From DASUPK01 sp963815665 (lineage in GTDB: Bacteria > Actinomycetota > Thermoleophilia > Solirubrobacterales > 70-9), in assembly GCA_963815665.1 (NCBI GenBank), contig CAWFHN010000013.1, positions 682,001 through 746,000 of the forward strand: a stretch of DNA of 64,000 nucleotides, read 5' to 3'. The notes under the pieces were generated by a model that searched no databases, was not told the DNA's origin, and saw only the letters and a list, made by a program, of their open reading frames with translations. Positions 62,161 through 64,000 of the stretch are shown here, one piece after another (position 1 is the first letter of the stretch; every line of letters begins with the position of its first letter). A program made the translations under genes and the position numbers.

Positions 62161-64000
62161 ATGCGTCTGGATGCAGCCCGGCTACTGCGCGGTGGCGCCA
62201 AGGGGATGGGGATCGGCGGCGCGCTCTTCGGCGCGACGGTGGCCGGCATCTGGTGGCGCCTCTTCCGACAGCCGCTTCCGCGGACGAATGGGAACCTGAC
62301 GGTCAGGGGGCTGGAGGGCCGCGTCGAGATTGCGCGCGACCGCTGGGGGATGCCCACCGTGCGGGCCCAATCGGCCGCCGACCTCTGGTTCGGGCAGGGC
62401 TTCTGCCACGGCCAGGACCGCCTCTGGCAGATGGACGTCCAGCGCCGGATCTGCTCGGGGCGGGTGGCCGAGATCGCCGGCCGGGCAGGCCTGCCGGTGG
62501 ACCGGCTGATGCGCACGCTCGGCCTGCGCCGCGTCGCCCTGCGCGAGGAGACCGAACTGGGGGACGACCTGCGCCCGCTCCTCGATGCCTATTGCGCGGG
62601 CGTCAACGAGGCCGCGCGAACCGCGTCTGCGCCGACGGCCGAGTTCCAGCTCCTTCGCCTCGAGTTCGAGCCATGGAGGCCCGCCGACATGCTCGCCGGC
62701 GGCAAGCTCCTCTCCTTCGGCCTCTCCACCAACTGGGAGCGCGAGTTGCTGCGGGCCGACCTCGTCCGTGAGCTGGGCGAGGAGCGCGCCGCCAGGATCG
62801 ACCCCACCTACCCGAAGGGCAACCCCATCGTGCTCCGGCCCGGCCAGGGCTTCGATGGCGACGGGCTCAGGCTCGCCGAGCAGATCGGCCGCGTCCGGGA
62901 CCAGATCGGCCTGGCGGCCGCCGCGAGCGGCTCGAACAACTGGGCGGTGAGCCCGAGCCGATCCGCCACGGGCGGCGCACTGCTCGCCGGGGATCCGCAC
63001 CTGCCCAGCGGCATGCCGGGCGTCTGGTACGAGATCGCCCTCGAGCTCGACGGCAGGACCTGCCGCGGAGCCTCGATCCCGGGGCTGCCCGGGATCTCGC
63101 TGGGCCAGAACGACGACGTCGCGTTCGCCTTCACCAACGTCATGGCGGACGTCGAGGACCTGTACGTCGAGCGGATCGATGGCGAGAGCTATGAGTTCGA
63201 GGGAGAGACGCGGCCGCTCGAGATCGTCGAGGAGCCGATCGCCGTCCGCGGCCAGGAGGGGCCCGAGCGCCATGAGGTGCGAATCACCCACCACGGCCCG
63301 ATCGTCAACCGGGCGCTGGGCGCCGACGACGAACAGCCGCTCGCGCTGCGCTGGGCCGCGCTGGACGAGCCGTCCATCTCGCTCGCGCACCTGGGTGTGC
63401 TCGAGCCGCGGAGCGGCCCGGAGCTGGTCGAGCTCCTCCGCCCGGTGACGATGCCCGTCTCGAACCTGGTCTGGGCCGATCGGCACGGATCGATCGGCTA
63501 CAAGATGATCGGCAGGATCCCGAAGCGAAAGGGCGACTGCCCCGATCTCCCCAAGCCGGGCTGGACGGGCGAGTTCGAGTGGGACGGCTGGATCCCCTAC
63601 GACGAGCTGCCGGAGCTGATCGATCCCGAGCAGGGGTACATCGTCACCGCGAACAACCGGGTGGTCGACAGCCCCTACCCGCACCACATCACCAGCGACT
63701 GGCTCGACGGCTACCGGGCCGCGAGGATCGAGCAGCTCTTGGAGGAGACCGACGAGCACGACCTGGAGAGCTTCCGGCGCATGCAGACCGACCTCTATTC
63801 GATCCCGGGCGACGAGGTCGTTCACCGGCTGGCCCGCCTCGAGCCCACGAGCCAGCGAGAGACGAGCGCGATCGAGCGCCTGAAGAGCTGGGATCGGACT
63901 CTCTCTCCGAAGACCGTGGCCGGGACGATCTACCAGGCGTTCCTGCTGCGACTCGCGCGAGAGTTCACGAGGGCGGCGATCGGCGACCGGGATCTCTCCG
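62161..64000 (+). CDS. Second penicillin acylase family protein, 3' end outside window
   Basis: The frame from ATG 62161 is open to the window edge (more than 610 residues). A single membrane segment at residues of about 16-33 replaces a cleavable signal, so the enzyme is probably membrane-anchored. VEIARDRWGMPTVRAQSAAD and FGQGFCHGQDRLWQMDVQRR mark the A-chain; the Ntn nucleophile is Ser258 in SGSNNWAVSPSRSATGGALL; B-chain landmarks are GDPHLPSGMPGVWYEI, HHGPIVNRALG and YIVTANNRVVDS. It resembles acylases of beta-lactams or acyl-homoserine lactones. It differs from the copy at 49087 in keeping the SNNW motif. Confidence 0.92.
   Translation, partial: MRLDAARLLRGGAKGMGIGGALFGATVAGIWWRLFRQPLPRTNGNLTVRGLEGRVEIARDRWGMPTVRAQSAADLWFGQGFCHGQDRLWQMDVQRRICSGRVAEIAGRAGLPVDRLMRTLGLRRVALREETELGDDLRPLLDAYCAGVNEAARTASAPTAEFQLLRLEFEPWRPADMLAGGKLLSFGLSTNWERELLRADLVRELGEERAARIDPTYPKGNPIVLRPGQGFDGDGLRLAEQIGRVRDQIGLAAAASGSNNWAVSPSRSATGGALLAGDPHLPSGMPGVWYEIALELDGRTCRGASIPGLPGISLGQNDDVAFAFTNVMADVEDLYVERIDGESYEFEGETRPLEIVEEPIAVRGQEGPERHEVRITHHGPIVNRALGADDEQPLALRWAALDEPSISLAHLGVLEPRSGPELVELLRPVTMPVSNLVWADRHGSIGYKMIGRIPKRKGDCPDLPKPGWTGEFEWDGWIPYDELPELIDPEQGYIVTANNRVVDSPYPHHITSDWLDGYRAARIEQLLEETDEHDLESFRRMQTDLYSIPGDEVVHRLARLEPTSQRETSAIERLKSWDRTLSPKTVAGTIYQAFLLRLAREFTRAAIGDRDLS

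Overview
The window is a very gene-dense, GC-rich bacterial chromosome segment: about 70 protein genes, one tRNA and no intergenic stretch over about 300 bases. I see no insertion sequence, prophage, rRNA or CRISPR array. Gene content suggests an actinobacterium of the Thermoleophilia/Solirubrobacterales kind: secreted proteins with Lys/Arg-rich C-termini, a fused PafBC-type WYL regulator, an acyl-CoA carboxylase with a small epsilon-like subunit, dodecin, and many starts without a Shine-Dalgarno. That placement is inference from content, not from a marker phylogeny.

Region by region. 1-2042: a metal-responsive locus (CsoR-type repressor, YHS-tailed permease, DUF4396 protein) around a perfect ATACCCC-N3-GGGGTAT operator. 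2.0-5.0 kb: an unplaced membrane protein, a CAX-type cation/proton antiporter and a sigma factor cut inside its recognition helix. 5.2-12.4 kb: secreted proteins, a UDP-glucuronate decarboxylase-like enzyme, a patatin with an internal membrane segment, a PEP-mutase-like enzyme, an SDR and UDP-GlcNAc 2-epimerase. 12.4-19.1 kb: propionyl/methylmalonyl-CoA metabolism (mutase large subunit, carboxylase beta and epsilon) with a TetR, an MBL hydrolase and dodecin; the carboxylase alpha chain lies apart at 29.3 kb. 22.4-29.3 kb: assimilatory sulfate reduction (sir, cysH, sat, cysC) with a PHP phosphoesterase that may recycle pAp, a cysteine-free Rrf2 regulator and a TauE exporter. 31.8-33.9 kb: sucCD. 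34-45 kb: aminotransferase, DtxR, an SRPBCC-ArsR pair, clpP, HAD phosphatase, folP, an MrfA-like helicase, a SLOG protein, a GH15-like enzyme and tRNA-Phe. 45-58.5 kb: MarR, secreted hydrolase, large membrane protein, penicillin acylase, nfo, LtrA, a YhaM-like nuclease and fused PafBC, bracketed by two related secreted proteins. 58.6-62.1 kb: a compact ArsR-SRPBCC-RibD-like-SMP30-VOC operon divergent from an LACTB2-like hydrolase across a promoter spanned by an inverted repeat. The window ends inside a second penicillin acylase.

Two window-wide observations stand out. First, about twenty genes have a -10-like hexamer ending only 6-11 bases before the start codon, the hallmark of leaderless transcription. 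Second, at least four otherwise well-formed genes (csoR, a secreted protein, pccB and the helicase) each need a single-base correction to stay in frame, which points to residual sequence error, although real inactivation cannot be excluded for csoR.
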